Source of the DNA: Aldersonia sp. NBC_00410
GTDB taxonomy: Bacteria; Actinomycetota; Actinomycetes; Mycobacteriales; Mycobacteriaceae
Assembly (NCBI RefSeq): GCF_026342035.1
Contig: NZ_JAPENM010000012.1
Coordinates: 93,755 to 157,754, forward strand
Reading direction: 5' to 3'
DNA: 64,000 nucleotides
A program made the position numbers and the translations under genes. The stretch's first letter is position 1; each line of letters starts with the position of its first letter. Of the stretch, positions 40,257-47,622 are shown one piece after another. Under the pieces are notes generated by a model. That model was not told the DNA's origin and did not search any database. It saw only the letters and a program-made list of their open reading frames with translations.

Positions 40257-41123
40257 ATGCACAATTGGCTTCACGATGAGGTGATTGCGCACGGTCGGCT
40301 CCCGCTGTTGTTCTTCCTGCTCGGGTTTATCGGCGGATTCGTATTCATCCGGCTCAGCGTGCGGATGATTCGTGCCCAGGTGAAGTGGTGGCCGGGAAAC
40401 GTCACGCCGGGTGGTCAGCACATTCACCACGTCGTCTTCGGCGTGGTCACGATGCTGTTGTCCGGCGGTGCGCTGATCGCGGTGTACGAGGACGGCACCC
40501 GGACCACCGGCGCGATCCTGGCGGCCTGCTTCGGGGTCGGCGCTGCGCTCGTTCTCGACGAGTTCGCGCTGATCTTCTATCTGCGCGACGTCTACTGGGC
40601 CGAGCAGGGCCGGGCCTCGGTGGATGCGGTTTTCGCTGCGATCGCGGTGACGGGTTTGGTCCTACTCGGCTTGCACCCGGTCGAATTCATCGACGTCGCC
40701 TCGTTCCGGGAAACGAACAGCGTGCCGGTGCGCGTCGTCCTCGGGTTGTTCGCCCTGATGAACCTCGCGGTTGCCGCGGTGGTGATCCTGAAGGGCAAGA
40801 TCTGGACTGCGCTGGTGGGTCTGTTCGTGTTTCCGGTGCTCCTCGTCGGCGCGATCCGGTTGAGCCGGCCGGGTGCGCCGTGGTCGCGCTGGCGCTACAC
40901 CGCCCGCCCGAAACGGATGGAGCGGGCGATTCGCCGCGAGAAGCGTCTGCGCCGCCCACTGATCCGGGCCAAGATCTACGTGCAGGATGTGATTGCCGGG
41001 CAGCCGAGTGTCGCGCACGCGAAGTCCGCCACCGAGGCCGAACTCGACCGGATCGTGCGTCCGGCACCGGCGCCGCACAGCGCTGCGGACCCGCAGCCGC
41101 GCGCGGCCGCCGGTCGGCAGTGA
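40257..41123 (+). CDS. Multi-pass membrane protein of unknown function
   Basis: A 288-residue protein with about six to seven helices. Blocks are LPLLFFLLGFIGGFVFIRLS, GQHIHHVVFGVVTMLLSGG (His-rich, could bind metal or haem), ILAACFGVGAALVLDEFALI and a helix pair near residues 120-190. A basic soluble tail (RPKRMERAIRREKRLRR) and a Pro/Ala end follow. I do not recognise an established family name. GGAGCGGGAG precedes the ATG at 40257. It stands alone between tex and rplS. Confidence 0.75.
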   Translation: MHNWLHDEVIAHGRLPLLFFLLGFIGGFVFIRLSVRMIRAQVKWWPGNVTPGGQHIHHVVFGVVTMLLSGGALIAVYEDGTRTTGAILAACFGVGAALVLDEFALIFYLRDVYWAEQGRASVDAVFAAIAVTGLVLLGLHPVEFIDVASFRETNSVPVRVVLGLFALMNLAVAAVVILKGKIWTALVGLFVFPVLLVGAIRLSRPGAPWSRWRYTARPKRMERAIRREKRLRRPLIRAKIYVQDVIAGQPSVAHAKSATEAELDRIVRPAPAPHSAADPQPRAAAGRQ

Positions 41124-41138
41124 GCGAGCCGGTGACAT

Positions 41139-41173
41139 GCGATTTCGTCTCGCAGTGCCTCGTCTGGCACAAT
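41139..41173 (+). promoter_or_regulatory. rplS promoter, twin of the rpsP promoter
   Basis: GCGATTTC at 41139 and CGTCTGGCACAAT ending at 41173, spaced as in the rpsP promoter (35714-35748). CACAAT at 41168 is the -10 box with TGG before it. The leader to rplS is about 108 nt. Confidence 0.72.
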
Positions 41174-41237
41174 TGACGGGTTGCCTGTATGGGCACACCG
41201 ACCTATCAGGGGTACGAACCGGTCGAGCGCTGCGCTT

Positions 41238-41291
41238 ATGCGCGCCGCCAGGTTCCTCTACTCGAGCGAAACGCAAGGATGGAATCGATGA
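41238..41291 (+). other. Possible 17-codon leader peptide coupled to rplS
   Basis: ATG at 41238 opens a frame encoding [17 protein letters not shown] and stops at TGA 41289-41291, overlapping the rplS ATG at 41288 as ATGA. Its first 12 bases, ATGCGCGCCGCC, also occur in the rpsP leader at 35831-35842, where the frame stays open. No clear ribosome binding site precedes it. Confidence 0.35.
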
Positions 41292-41629
41292 ACACCCTGG
41301 ACTTCTTGGACAAGCAGTCGCTGCGCAGCGACATTCCCGAGTTCCGCGCCGGCGACACGTTGAACGTGCACGTGAAGGTTATCGAAGGCTCGAAGGAGCG
41401 CGTCCAGGTCTTCAAGGGCGTCGTCATCCGTCGCCAGGGTGGCGGCATCCGCGAGACCTTCACCGTCCGCAAGGTCTCCTTCGGTGTCGGCGTGGAGCGC
41501 ACCTTCCCGGTGCACAGCCCGAACGTCGACCACATCGAGGTCGTGACCCGCGGTGATGTACGTCGCGCGAAGCTGTACTACCTGCGCGACCTGCGCGGCA
41601 AGGCCGCCAAAATCAAAGAGAAGCGCTGA
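41288..41629 (+). CDS. rplS: 50S ribosomal protein L19
   Basis: A 113-residue L19 with the full signature: [60 protein letters not shown] and the C-terminal [20 protein letters not shown]. Length equals the M. tuberculosis protein. ATG 41288 fits the AAGGATGG at 41275 and the family start; ATG 41279 would add three residues. A GACC-TTCG-GGTC mini-hairpin follows the stop. Confidence 0.96.
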   Translation: MNTLDFLDKQSLRSDIPEFRAGDTLNVHVKVIEGSKERVQVFKGVVIRRQGGGIRETFTVRKVSFGVGVERTFPVHSPNVDHIEVVTRGDVRRAKLYYLRDLRGKAAKIKEKR

Positions 41630-41707
41630 GCTAGACCTTCGGGTCGTTCCGCAAGCTCCACTCCGGTCGGGCCTAACGCCCGTATCGGACAGTACGAACC
41701 ACGGTGA

Positions 41708-41731
41708 AGCCCGGCGCCTCGGCGCCGGGCT
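41708..41731 (+). terminator. Perfect 11-bp hairpin ending rplS and abutting the lepB -10 box
   Basis: AGCCCGGCGCC (41708-41718) pairs perfectly with GGCGCCGGGCT (41721-41731) over a TC spacer. Its last T is the first base of the lepB TAACCT hexamer, so the hairpin occupies the -35 and spacer region of that promoter. Confidence 0.7.
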
Positions 41732-41736
41732 AACCT
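41731..41736 (+). promoter_or_regulatory. -10 hexamer of a likely leaderless lepB transcript
   Basis: TAACCT ends 7 nt before the GTG at 41744; no Shine-Dalgarno sequence. Confidence 0.55.
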
Positions 41737-41743
41737 GTCTTCT

Positions 41744-42508
41744 GTGACGGACGAGGCCCCACCGGTGAACGAAGCGACCGACAGCGATACGAAACCGAAG
41801 AAGAAGCAACGCCCCTTCTGGCGCGAACTCCCCATTCTCATCGTGGTGGCGCTGCTGCTGAGTTTCCTGCTGCAGACCTTCATCGCGCGGGTCTATCTGA
41901 TTCCGTCGGAGTCGATGGAGCCCACCCTGCACGGCTGCGCCGGGTGCACCGGTGACCGGATCCTCGTGGAGAAGCTGAGCTACACGTTCGGCGATCCCAA
42001 GCCGGGCGATGTCATCGTCTTCCTCGGCCCCGACTCGTGGAGCGCCGATTACCAGTCGATCCGGTCCGACAATTCCGTTATCCGCACCATGCAGAACGCC
42101 GGATCCGTGTTCGGCGTAGTGCCGCCGGACGAGAACGATCTCGTCAAGCGCGTCATCGCCACGGGTGGGCAGACCGTCGAATGCTGCGACGACCAGGGTC
42201 GGGTGATGGTCAATGGCAAACCACTCGACGAGCCGTACGTGGTCAACGACTTCCCGTTCGTCCCCGGCCAACTGACCTGTGATACCGAGCGCAAATCCGG
42301 GCGCTGCTTCGGTCCGGTGACCGTGCCCGACGGCAACCTCTGGATGATGGGCGACAACCGCAACAACTCCGCCGACTCGCGCTACCACGTGGGCGACGAG
42401 CTGCAGGGGACCGTGCCGGTGGACAACGTCCGGGGCAAGGCGGTGTTCATTATTCTGCCGCCGGGCCGAATGGGCACGATCAGCTCGCCGGACATTCAGT
42501 CGAACTAG
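41744..42508 (+). CDS. lepB: Signal peptidase I
   Basis: A 254-residue type I signal peptidase that cleaves Sec and Tat signal peptides outside the membrane. A charged Lys-rich cytoplasmic tail (KPKKKQRPFWREL) is followed by one membrane helix (PILIVVALLLSFLLQTFIA). Catalytic Ser57 is in PSESMEPTL and Lys135 in DENDLVKRVIATGG; the GDNRNNSADSR box is complete. A CHAGC-like pair of Cys after the Ser loop and ECC/TCD cysteines may form disulfides. GTG at 41744 with a leaderless promoter. In mycobacteria lepB also follows rplS. Confidence 0.95.
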   Translation: MTDEAPPVNEATDSDTKPKKKQRPFWRELPILIVVALLLSFLLQTFIARVYLIPSESMEPTLHGCAGCTGDRILVEKLSYTFGDPKPGDVIVFLGPDSWSADYQSIRSDNSVIRTMQNAGSVFGVVPPDENDLVKRVIATGGQTVECCDDQGRVMVNGKPLDEPYVVNDFPFVPGQLTCDTERKSGRCFGPVTVPDGNLWMMGDNRNNSADSRYHVGDELQGTVPVDNVRGKAVFIILPPGRMGTISSPDIQSN

Positions 42509-42517
42509 GGCAGCTGT

Positions 42518-43297
42518 ATGGGTTCCTGGCCGCCGCGCACCGTCATCCGCAAGTCTGCGGGCCTGCGCACGCTCGAATCCGCTCTGGTCCGCGGCGGGCT
42601 CGGTCCGGTCGCGGGCGTCGACGAGGCGGGGCGTGGTGCATGTGCCGGGCCGCTGGTCGTGGCGGCGTGCGCGCTCGCCCCGACCCCGATGGCGTCGCTT
42701 GCCGGACTCGACGATTCGAAGAAACTCACCGAGCGGGCGCGCGAGCAACTGTTTCCGGTGATCAAGCGTCGTGCGCTGGCGTGGCACGTGGTGTGTATCC
42801 CCGCCTGGGAGATCGACGAGATCGGCATCCACGTCGCCAATATCGAGGGCATGCGCCGCGCGGTCGCGGGTCTCGGCGTGGTTCCGGGCTACGTGCTCAC
42901 CGACGGGTTCCGGGTGCCGGGCATCCCGGTGCCGTCACTGCCGGTGATCGGGGGCGACGCGAACGCCGCGTGCATCGCGGCCGCGAGCATCCTGGCCAAG
43001 GTGACGCGGGACCGGATCATGGTCGAACTCGATGGGACGCTGCCCGGCTACGGCTTCGCCGCGCACAAGGGCTACAACACGCCGGTGCATGTCGAGGCGC
43101 TCGGCCGGCTCGGTGCCACCAGTGAGCACCGCCGGTCGTGGCGGAACGTGCCGCAGATTCCGGCCGGCGCCGACGACACCGTCATCGACCCGGCCGCCCT
43201 CGACGATGGGGCGGTGAGGCGACCCGATGGCGACCCGAGTGCGGAGTGCGACATGATGGCAGGAACCCCACGACGAGGAGGAATCCGCACCCGATGA
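42518..43297 (+). CDS. rnhB: Ribonuclease HII
   Basis: A 259-residue RNase HII that removes ribonucleotides from DNA. The catalytic start is [17 protein letters not shown] (DEAGRG), then [12 protein letters not shown], with further acidic ligands in [11 protein letters not shown] and [20 protein letters not shown]. The [13 protein letters not shown] motif is present. The last ~40 residues are a disordered Asp/Arg/Gly tail beyond the usual end. It starts 9 nt after lepB and overlaps the next gene by 4 nt. Confidence 0.95.
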   Translation: MGSWPPRTVIRKSAGLRTLESALVRGGLGPVAGVDEAGRGACAGPLVVAACALAPTPMASLAGLDDSKKLTERAREQLFPVIKRRALAWHVVCIPAWEIDEIGIHVANIEGMRRAVAGLGVVPGYVLTDGFRVPGIPVPSLPVIGGDANAACIAAASILAKVTRDRIMVELDGTLPGYGFAAHKGYNTPVHVEALGRLGATSEHRRSWRNVPQIPAGADDTVIDPAALDDGAVRRPDGDPSAECDMMAGTPRRGGIRTR

Positions 43298-43599
43298 GCG
43301 CCGAGGATCTCGAGAAGTACGAAACCGAGATGGAGCTCTCGCTGTATCGCGAGTACAAGGACATCGTCGGACAGTTCTCGTACGTCGTGGAGACCGAGCG
43401 CCGTTTCTACCTGGCGAATTCGGTGGAGCTGCTGCCACGCAACGCCGACGGCGAGATCTACTTCGAAGTGCGGATGGCCGACGCCTGGGTGTGGGACATG
43501 TACCGCCCGGCCCGGTTCGTCAAACATGTCCGAGTCATCACGTTCAAGGACGTGAACATCGAGGAGCTCGACAAGCCGGATCTGCGCCTACCGGACTGA
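43294..43599 (+). CDS. DUF2469 protein (Rv2901c family)
   Basis: A 101-residue acidic protein that matches the actinobacterial DUF2469 family: [40 protein letters not shown] and [20 protein letters not shown]. It follows rnhB in mycobacteria as well. No function is known to me. ACGAGGAGG upstream and an ATGA overlap with the rnhB stop show coupling. Its 3' end overlaps the opposing DUF427 gene by 12 nt. Confidence 0.9.
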   Translation: MSAEDLEKYETEMELSLYREYKDIVGQFSYVVETERRFYLANSVELLPRNADGEIYFEVRMADAWVWDMYRPARFVKHVRVITFKDVNIEELDKPDLRLPD

Positions 43600-44307
43600 G
43601 CTACCGGGACCGAAATCGGCTGCAACGACGACGGATTCGGGTAGCTCGGCGATCACCTCGGCGCGGGTGGCGTCGAAGCTGAGAAAGCCCTTGATCTGCA
43701 TCGTTTCCGGCATCGGGTCCGCGTAGCTCCACGCCACGTCCGGCACGACCGCGTCGTCGACGACCGCGGACCAGTACGTCGCAAGGCCCTTGTAATTGCA
43801 GTAGGTCGTGGTCTCGGTGCGCTGCAGCAGGTCCGTCCGGACGTGCGCGGGATCGACGTAGAGCCGCGGCGCGAGCGATGTCTCGAACAGGATGATCGTG
43901 TCGTCGGTATCCACGAGCGTGGTGCCGGCGACCTCGACGCGCAGCCGCCGCCGGGTCGGGCGGCAGTCCACCCGGTGATAGGGATTCGGCGGGTAGTGCA
44001 CGAGCCGGCGGCCCTCCTCGAACCAGGTGTCGACCGCGTCCCACGGCACGCCGACGTATCCGGGGGCGTATGGCTCCGGTTCGCCGGGCAGGTCACCGAT
44101 CTCGTCGGCGGGGAACACATAGCTCAACGGGCGACCTTCGCGATGCACCATCAGTGCGTGCTCGGTGTCGATCACGGTGTCGCCGTTGCGCACCGCCCGA
44201 ATACGTCGCGGATGCGGCTCGACGTACACGACGCTGTCCGGAACCGGAGGCGAGAACCACCCGGCCCGGTGCGAGCCGAACGGCCCGCGTCCCGCTACCA
44301 GACTCAT
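43588..44307 (-). CDS. Tandem DUF427-domain protein
   Basis: A 239-residue protein with two DUF427 domains. The first reads VYVEPHPRRIRAVRNGDTVI and LSYVFPADEIGDL; the second reads RRRLRVEVAGTTLVDTDDTI, ETSLAPRLYVDPAHV and TTYCNYKGLATYWSA. DUF427 proteins are small beta barrels of unclear function, common in actinobacteria. Ribosome binding site GGAGGG precedes the ATG at 44307. A hairpin upstream separates it from the next minus-strand gene. Confidence 0.88.
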   Translation of the reverse strand: MSLVAGRGPFGSHRAGWFSPPVPDSVVYVEPHPRRIRAVRNGDTVIDTEHALMVHREGRPLSYVFPADEIGDLPGEPEPYAPGYVGVPWDAVDTWFEEGRRLVHYPPNPYHRVDCRPTRRRLRVEVAGTTLVDTDDTIILFETSLAPRLYVDPAHVRTDLLQRTETTTYCNYKGLATYWSAVVDDAVVPDVAWSYADPMPETMQIKGFLSFDATRAEVIAELPESVVVAADFGPGSSVR

Positions 44308-44347
44308 CGATCACCCTCCTCGACTCTGCACTCGGCCTACAACGCAC

Positions 44348-44383
44348 AGCGTCCCGACGGCCCACCCGAACCATCGGGACGCT
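44348..44383 (-). terminator. Terminator downstream of the minus-strand amidohydrolase
   Basis: AGCGTCCCGA (44348-44357) pairs perfectly with TCGGGACGCT (44374-44383), a 10-bp stem with a 16-nt loop. It lies just past the stop at 44397 in the direction of transcription. Confidence 0.6.
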
Positions 44384-44396
44384 GCAAGCGCACGGA

Positions 44397-45587
44397 TCAG
44401 GCGGTTACCTGCTGCTTGATCTTGAACAGATCCAACATGTTGCCGCCCATGATTTTCGCCTGATCGGCCTGTGAGAGACCGGAGATCTCGTCGACGAAGT
44501 TGCGTGGCTCTGCCATGCCCTCCGGATGCGGCCAGTCCGAGCCGAAGACGACGCGGTCGGCGCCCATGATGTCCACGACCTCGGCGAAGTTGTCCTCCCA
44601 GAACGGGGCGACGTAGACCGCGCGCTTGAACGCGGCGATCGGATCCTCGGCGAACTCCTGCGGCATCTTGCCGTAAACATCGGCGAACTGCTTGAGCAGA
44701 TGCGAAACCCACGAAGCGCCGTTCTCGATGGACAGGATGCGCAGGTCCGGGTTACGGGAGAGTGCGCCGTGGGCGACCAGGGCGGTCATAGCGTCCTCGA
44801 TGGGGCGCTTGCCCATGGCGATCATCCGGAACGCGTTCGGCTTGAACGGCAGGTACTCGTCGCCCGGTTCCCAGACGTTGAGCATCTCGGCATAGCCGGA
44901 ATCCGAGGCGTGCATCGACACCGGGATGCCCGCGTCCACACAGGCCTGCCAGAACGGGTCGAACTCGGGCAGGCCGAACGAACGGCTGCCGCGGAACCCG
45001 GGCACGGGCGCCGGGCGGACCAGCACGGTCTTCGCGCCGCGCTCGAGGCACCATTCGAGCTCTTCGAGCGCCCGATCGACGATCGGCAGCGTGATTACCG
45101 GGGTGGCGAAGATGCGGTCCTTGTAGTTGAAGGACCACGTCTCGTACATCCACTGGTTCAGCGCGTGCACGACATCGTGAATCGCCTCGGGATCATCCTT
45201 GAGGCGCTCCTCGACCAGCGAGGCGAGCGTCGGGAACATCAGCGCGTAGTCGAGACCGAGCTCGTCCATCACCTCGAGCCGCGGTCCGGGCTCGCGGAAG
45301 GCGGGAATCGAAGGGATCGGCTTGCCCATGATTTCGCGGTAGGACTTACCGCCACTGCCGCTGCGGTAGTACTCCTCCTGCGCGCCCGGACGGGCGACCA
45401 CGTCGAACGTCGGGTTGGGGATGTACTCACTGATTTGGCCGCGCACGACGATCTTCGTGCGACCGCGCACCTCGACGTAGTCGATCAGTCGCTTGCGATT
45501 CTCCGGCAGGAACTTCGTCAGCGCTTCCCGGGTTTCGTACAAATGATTGTCGGCATCGAAGACCGGGAACGGTAACTCGCGGGGCAT
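44397..45587 (-). CDS. Amidohydrolase 2-family metal-dependent hydrolase
   Basis: A 396-residue TIM-barrel protein of the amidohydrolase-2 (PF04909-like) group. The start VFDADNHLYETREAL carries an altered metal site (D-x-D-x-H), and the later ligands are VSMHASDSGYAEML and VFGSDWPHPEGMAEP. Many such actinobacterial proteins act on aromatic or lipid-derived acids. ATG at 45587 follows GGAGGA. Divergent from a thioesterase gene with repeats in the promoter, so the two may serve one degradation pathway. Confidence 0.85.
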   Translation of the reverse strand: MPRELPFPVFDADNHLYETREALTKFLPENRKRLIDYVEVRGRTKIVVRGQISEYIPNPTFDVVARPGAQEEYYRSGSGGKSYREIMGKPIPSIPAFREPGPRLEVMDELGLDYALMFPTLASLVEERLKDDPEAIHDVVHALNQWMYETWSFNYKDRIFATPVITLPIVDRALEELEWCLERGAKTVLVRPAPVPGFRGSRSFGLPEFDPFWQACVDAGIPVSMHASDSGYAEMLNVWEPGDEYLPFKPNAFRMIAMGKRPIEDAMTALVAHGALSRNPDLRILSIENGASWVSHLLKQFADVYGKMPQEFAEDPIAAFKRAVYVAPFWEDNFAEVVDIMGADRVVFGSDWPHPEGMAEPRNFVDEISGLSQADQAKIMGGNMLDLFKIKQQVTA

Positions 45588-45649
45588 GACGATCCTCCAC
45601 CATGGTGTTAGGGAACTTCTCCTAATTAGAGCGTGACATTCTCGTTTTC

Positions 45650-45674
45650 GGTTGTAAAGCTTCAACCTTGTAAA
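45650..45674. promoter_or_regulatory. Operator-like repeats between amidohydrolase and thioesterase genes
   Basis: GGTTG (45650-45654) and CAACC (45663-45667) form an inverted repeat. Superimposed on it, TTGTAAA occurs twice as a direct repeat (45652 and 45668). This AT-rich patch lies 62 nt from one start and 20 nt from the other. Confidence 0.45.
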
Positions 45675-45694
45675 CATGGAGAGGATTGCGACGG

Positions 45695-46585
45695 ATGGCA
45701 GCGGATTCGCAGGATGTGGAAACGACCCCCTGGTCGGTGACCAAATTGCTCGACATGTTCGACGTGGCGCCGGACGGGCAGGACCGGTTCATCGGTGAGA
45801 CCGGCATCGACGACGGCGAGGATCGGCTGGTCGTAGAGGGCACCCAGGTGCTGTCACAGGCCGTAGTGGCCGCAGCGAAGCGGTTTCCGGACAAGTCGGT
45901 CCGGTCGGCGCACGCGGTGTTCAGCCGGCCGATCGTCGTGGAAACGCCGGTCGAGCTGGTGCTCGACGTCGTGCACGAGGGTCGGTCGACCGCTACCACG
46001 CTGGTCTTCGCGCACCAGAACGGTCGCCGGTGCGCCTCGATCACGGTGCTCTTGGACGTGCCGTCGGCGGACGTCATCCGCCACCACGCGCCGCTGCCCG
46101 ATGTCGCGGCACCCGCCGAGGCCAACGACTCGCCGATGCCGATGACCGGTCGCGAACTGCGTCTCGTCGACGTCCTCGACGTGAACAGCCCCGACGAGGT
46201 GGGCCCACCCGAGCTGTACGCCTGGCTGCACTACGAGTCCATCCCGCAACGCGACGACCTGGCCAAGGCGCTGCTGGCGTACTTCACCGGCCACCTGTCG
46301 ATCTCGACCACCATGCGGGCGCACGCGGGCATCGGCACCAGCCAATCGCACTACACCGTCTCGACCGCGCCGATGACGGTGACGGTGAGCTTCCACGAGC
46401 CGGTCGCATGGGACGGCTGGCTGCTCTACAGCCACGAGAGCACCCAGGTTGGCGCGGGCATGTCCTACGTGCGTGGGCAGGTGCACACCGAGGCGGGCCA
46501 GTTGATCGCCTCGTTCGTGCAGGAGGGTTTGATCCGGCCGCTGCGGACCACGGACAGCACGATCGAGGTGCGCGCCAGGTTGTGA
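45695..46585 (+). CDS. Acyl-CoA thioesterase (TesB-like double hot dog)
   Basis: A 296-residue protein with two hot-dog domains. The first has SVRSAHAVFSRPIVVETPVE and STATTLVFAHQNGRRCASIT; the second has HLSISTTMRAHAGIG, TVSFHEPVAWDGWLLYSHES and MSYVRGQVHTEAGQLIASFV with QEGLIRP. This is the TesB acyl-CoA thioesterase II pattern, releasing free acids from acyl-CoA. GGAGAGG lies 10 nt before the ATG at 45695. Divergent from the amidohydrolase. Confidence 0.87.
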   Translation: MAADSQDVETTPWSVTKLLDMFDVAPDGQDRFIGETGIDDGEDRLVVEGTQVLSQAVVAAAKRFPDKSVRSAHAVFSRPIVVETPVELVLDVVHEGRSTATTLVFAHQNGRRCASITVLLDVPSADVIRHHAPLPDVAAPAEANDSPMPMTGRELRLVDVLDVNSPDEVGPPELYAWLHYESIPQRDDLAKALLAYFTGHLSISTTMRAHAGIGTSQSHYTVSTAPMTVTVSFHEPVAWDGWLLYSHESTQVGAGMSYVRGQVHTEAGQLIASFVQEGLIRPLRTTDSTIEVRARL

Positions 46586-46680
46586 CGGCGTGTCGCGCGG
46601 CGTGTCACGGGCGTTGGCGGGTGTGAACCGTTGCGCGGGCGGAGAATTGCGGGCATCCCGATCCGAAATGTGAGGCTGCC

Positions 46681-47193
46681 ATGCCCGCAACGCACCCGCG
46701 CACGTTCGACACTTTCCTGGTCGCGCCCAACAACAGGTTCGCGCGTACCGCCGCTCTCGCAGTTGCCGAAGTTCCCGCGCGGACCTACGACCCGCTGTGG
46801 GTGTGGGCGGCGAAACCGGTCGGTAAGACGCATCTGCTGCGCGCGATCGAGGACTACACCAGGCGCATCCACACCGATATGGCGGTGCAATACCTGGGGG
46901 CAGCCGAATTGGCCAGGTACCCGGACCTGGTAGCGCCGTCGGTGTTGTTGATCGACGACCTCGACGAGCCTGCGGTCGATCTTGCTGCCGTACGCGAGTT
47001 GCTGGCCGAGCGGGTTGCCGCGGGCAGGCAGACGGTGCTGACCAGCCGGGCGTACCCGAAGACGATGCCGGTGGTCGAACAGTTCGTCTGCGGTCGGGGT
47101 TTGATCTGCGATATCGGGCCGACGGAGGACGGTGCGGGCGGCGATCGAGACGATGCCCCAACGGCGCCGAACTCGGGTTATCCACAGGCGTGA
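46681..47193 (+). CDS. Truncated DnaA-like AAA+ protein (Hda-like)
   Basis: A 170-residue paralogue of the DnaA ATPase core. RTFDTFLVAPNNRFARTAAL and PARTYDPLWVW match the start of DnaA domain III. Walker A has become AAKPVGKTHLL (first Gly lost; G48-K49-T50 kept), Walker B is VLLIDDLD (D92-D93), and sensor 1 is LTSRAYPK. R139 in CGRGLICDI may be the arginine-finger equivalent with about three residues deleted. It ends there, so the lid, sensor 2 and DNA-binding domain IV are missing, as is DnaA domain I. That is close to Hda, the E. coli DnaA inactivator. It lies 63 nt before yraN-comM-dprA. Confidence 0.75.
   Translation: MPATHPRTFDTFLVAPNNRFARTAALAVAEVPARTYDPLWVWAAKPVGKTHLLRAIEDYTRRIHTDMAVQYLGAAELARYPDLVAPSVLLIDDLDEPAVDLAAVRELLAERVAAGRQTVLTSRAYPKTMPVVEQFVCGRGLICDIGPTEDGAGGDRDDAPTAPNSGYPQA
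47178..47186 (+). promoter_or_regulatory. Perfect DnaA box inside the DnaA-like gene end
   Basis: TTATCCACA matches the strongest E. coli DnaA box exactly. It lies in the last four codons of the DnaA-like gene and before yraN. Confidence 0.6.
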
Positions 47194-47256
47194 ATTCGCT
47201 AACAGGCCCGGGCATATGCCCAGGGCGTTCGCCCGGCCACGGTCGGCGCCCGGGTC

Positions 47257-47622
47257 ATGCTCGTCGACGTGGGGGACAACAAGGCGCTCGGCGCCCGGGG
47301 TGAAGAGCTGGCGGCGGACTTCCTCGAAGCCGCCGGGCTGCGGATTCTGTGCCGGAACTGGCGCTGCCGCTACGGCGAACTGGATCTGATCGCGCGCGAC
47401 GGTCCGGTAGTGGCGTTCGTCGAGGTGAAAACGCGATCCGGTCGCGGGTTCGGGCTGCCGGCCGAGGCGGTGACATTCGCCAAGCAGGCCCGCATCCGTC
47501 GGCTGGCGGGGCTGTGGCTCGCCGAGCAACCCGGTTGGGTGGATGTCAGATTCGACGTCGTGTCGGTGCTGCTTCGCAAGGCCGCCGACCCGGCGATCGA
47601 GCATCTGCGGGCGGCCTTCTGA
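47257..47622 (+). CDS. YraN (UPF0102) nuclease-fold protein
   Basis: A 121-residue restriction-endonuclease-fold protein. The signature LGARGEELAADFLEAAG is followed by RNWRCRYGELDLIARDG and VVAFVEVKTRSGRGFG, giving the E-D-ExK catalytic set. Function is not settled; it is conserved next to comM and dprA. The stop overlaps the comM ATG (TGATG). Confidence 0.93.
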   Translation: MLVDVGDNKALGARGEELAADFLEAAGLRILCRNWRCRYGELDLIARDGPVVAFVEVKTRSGRGFGLPAEAVTFAKQARIRRLAGLWLAEQPGWVDVRFDVVSVLLRKAADPAIEHLRAAF

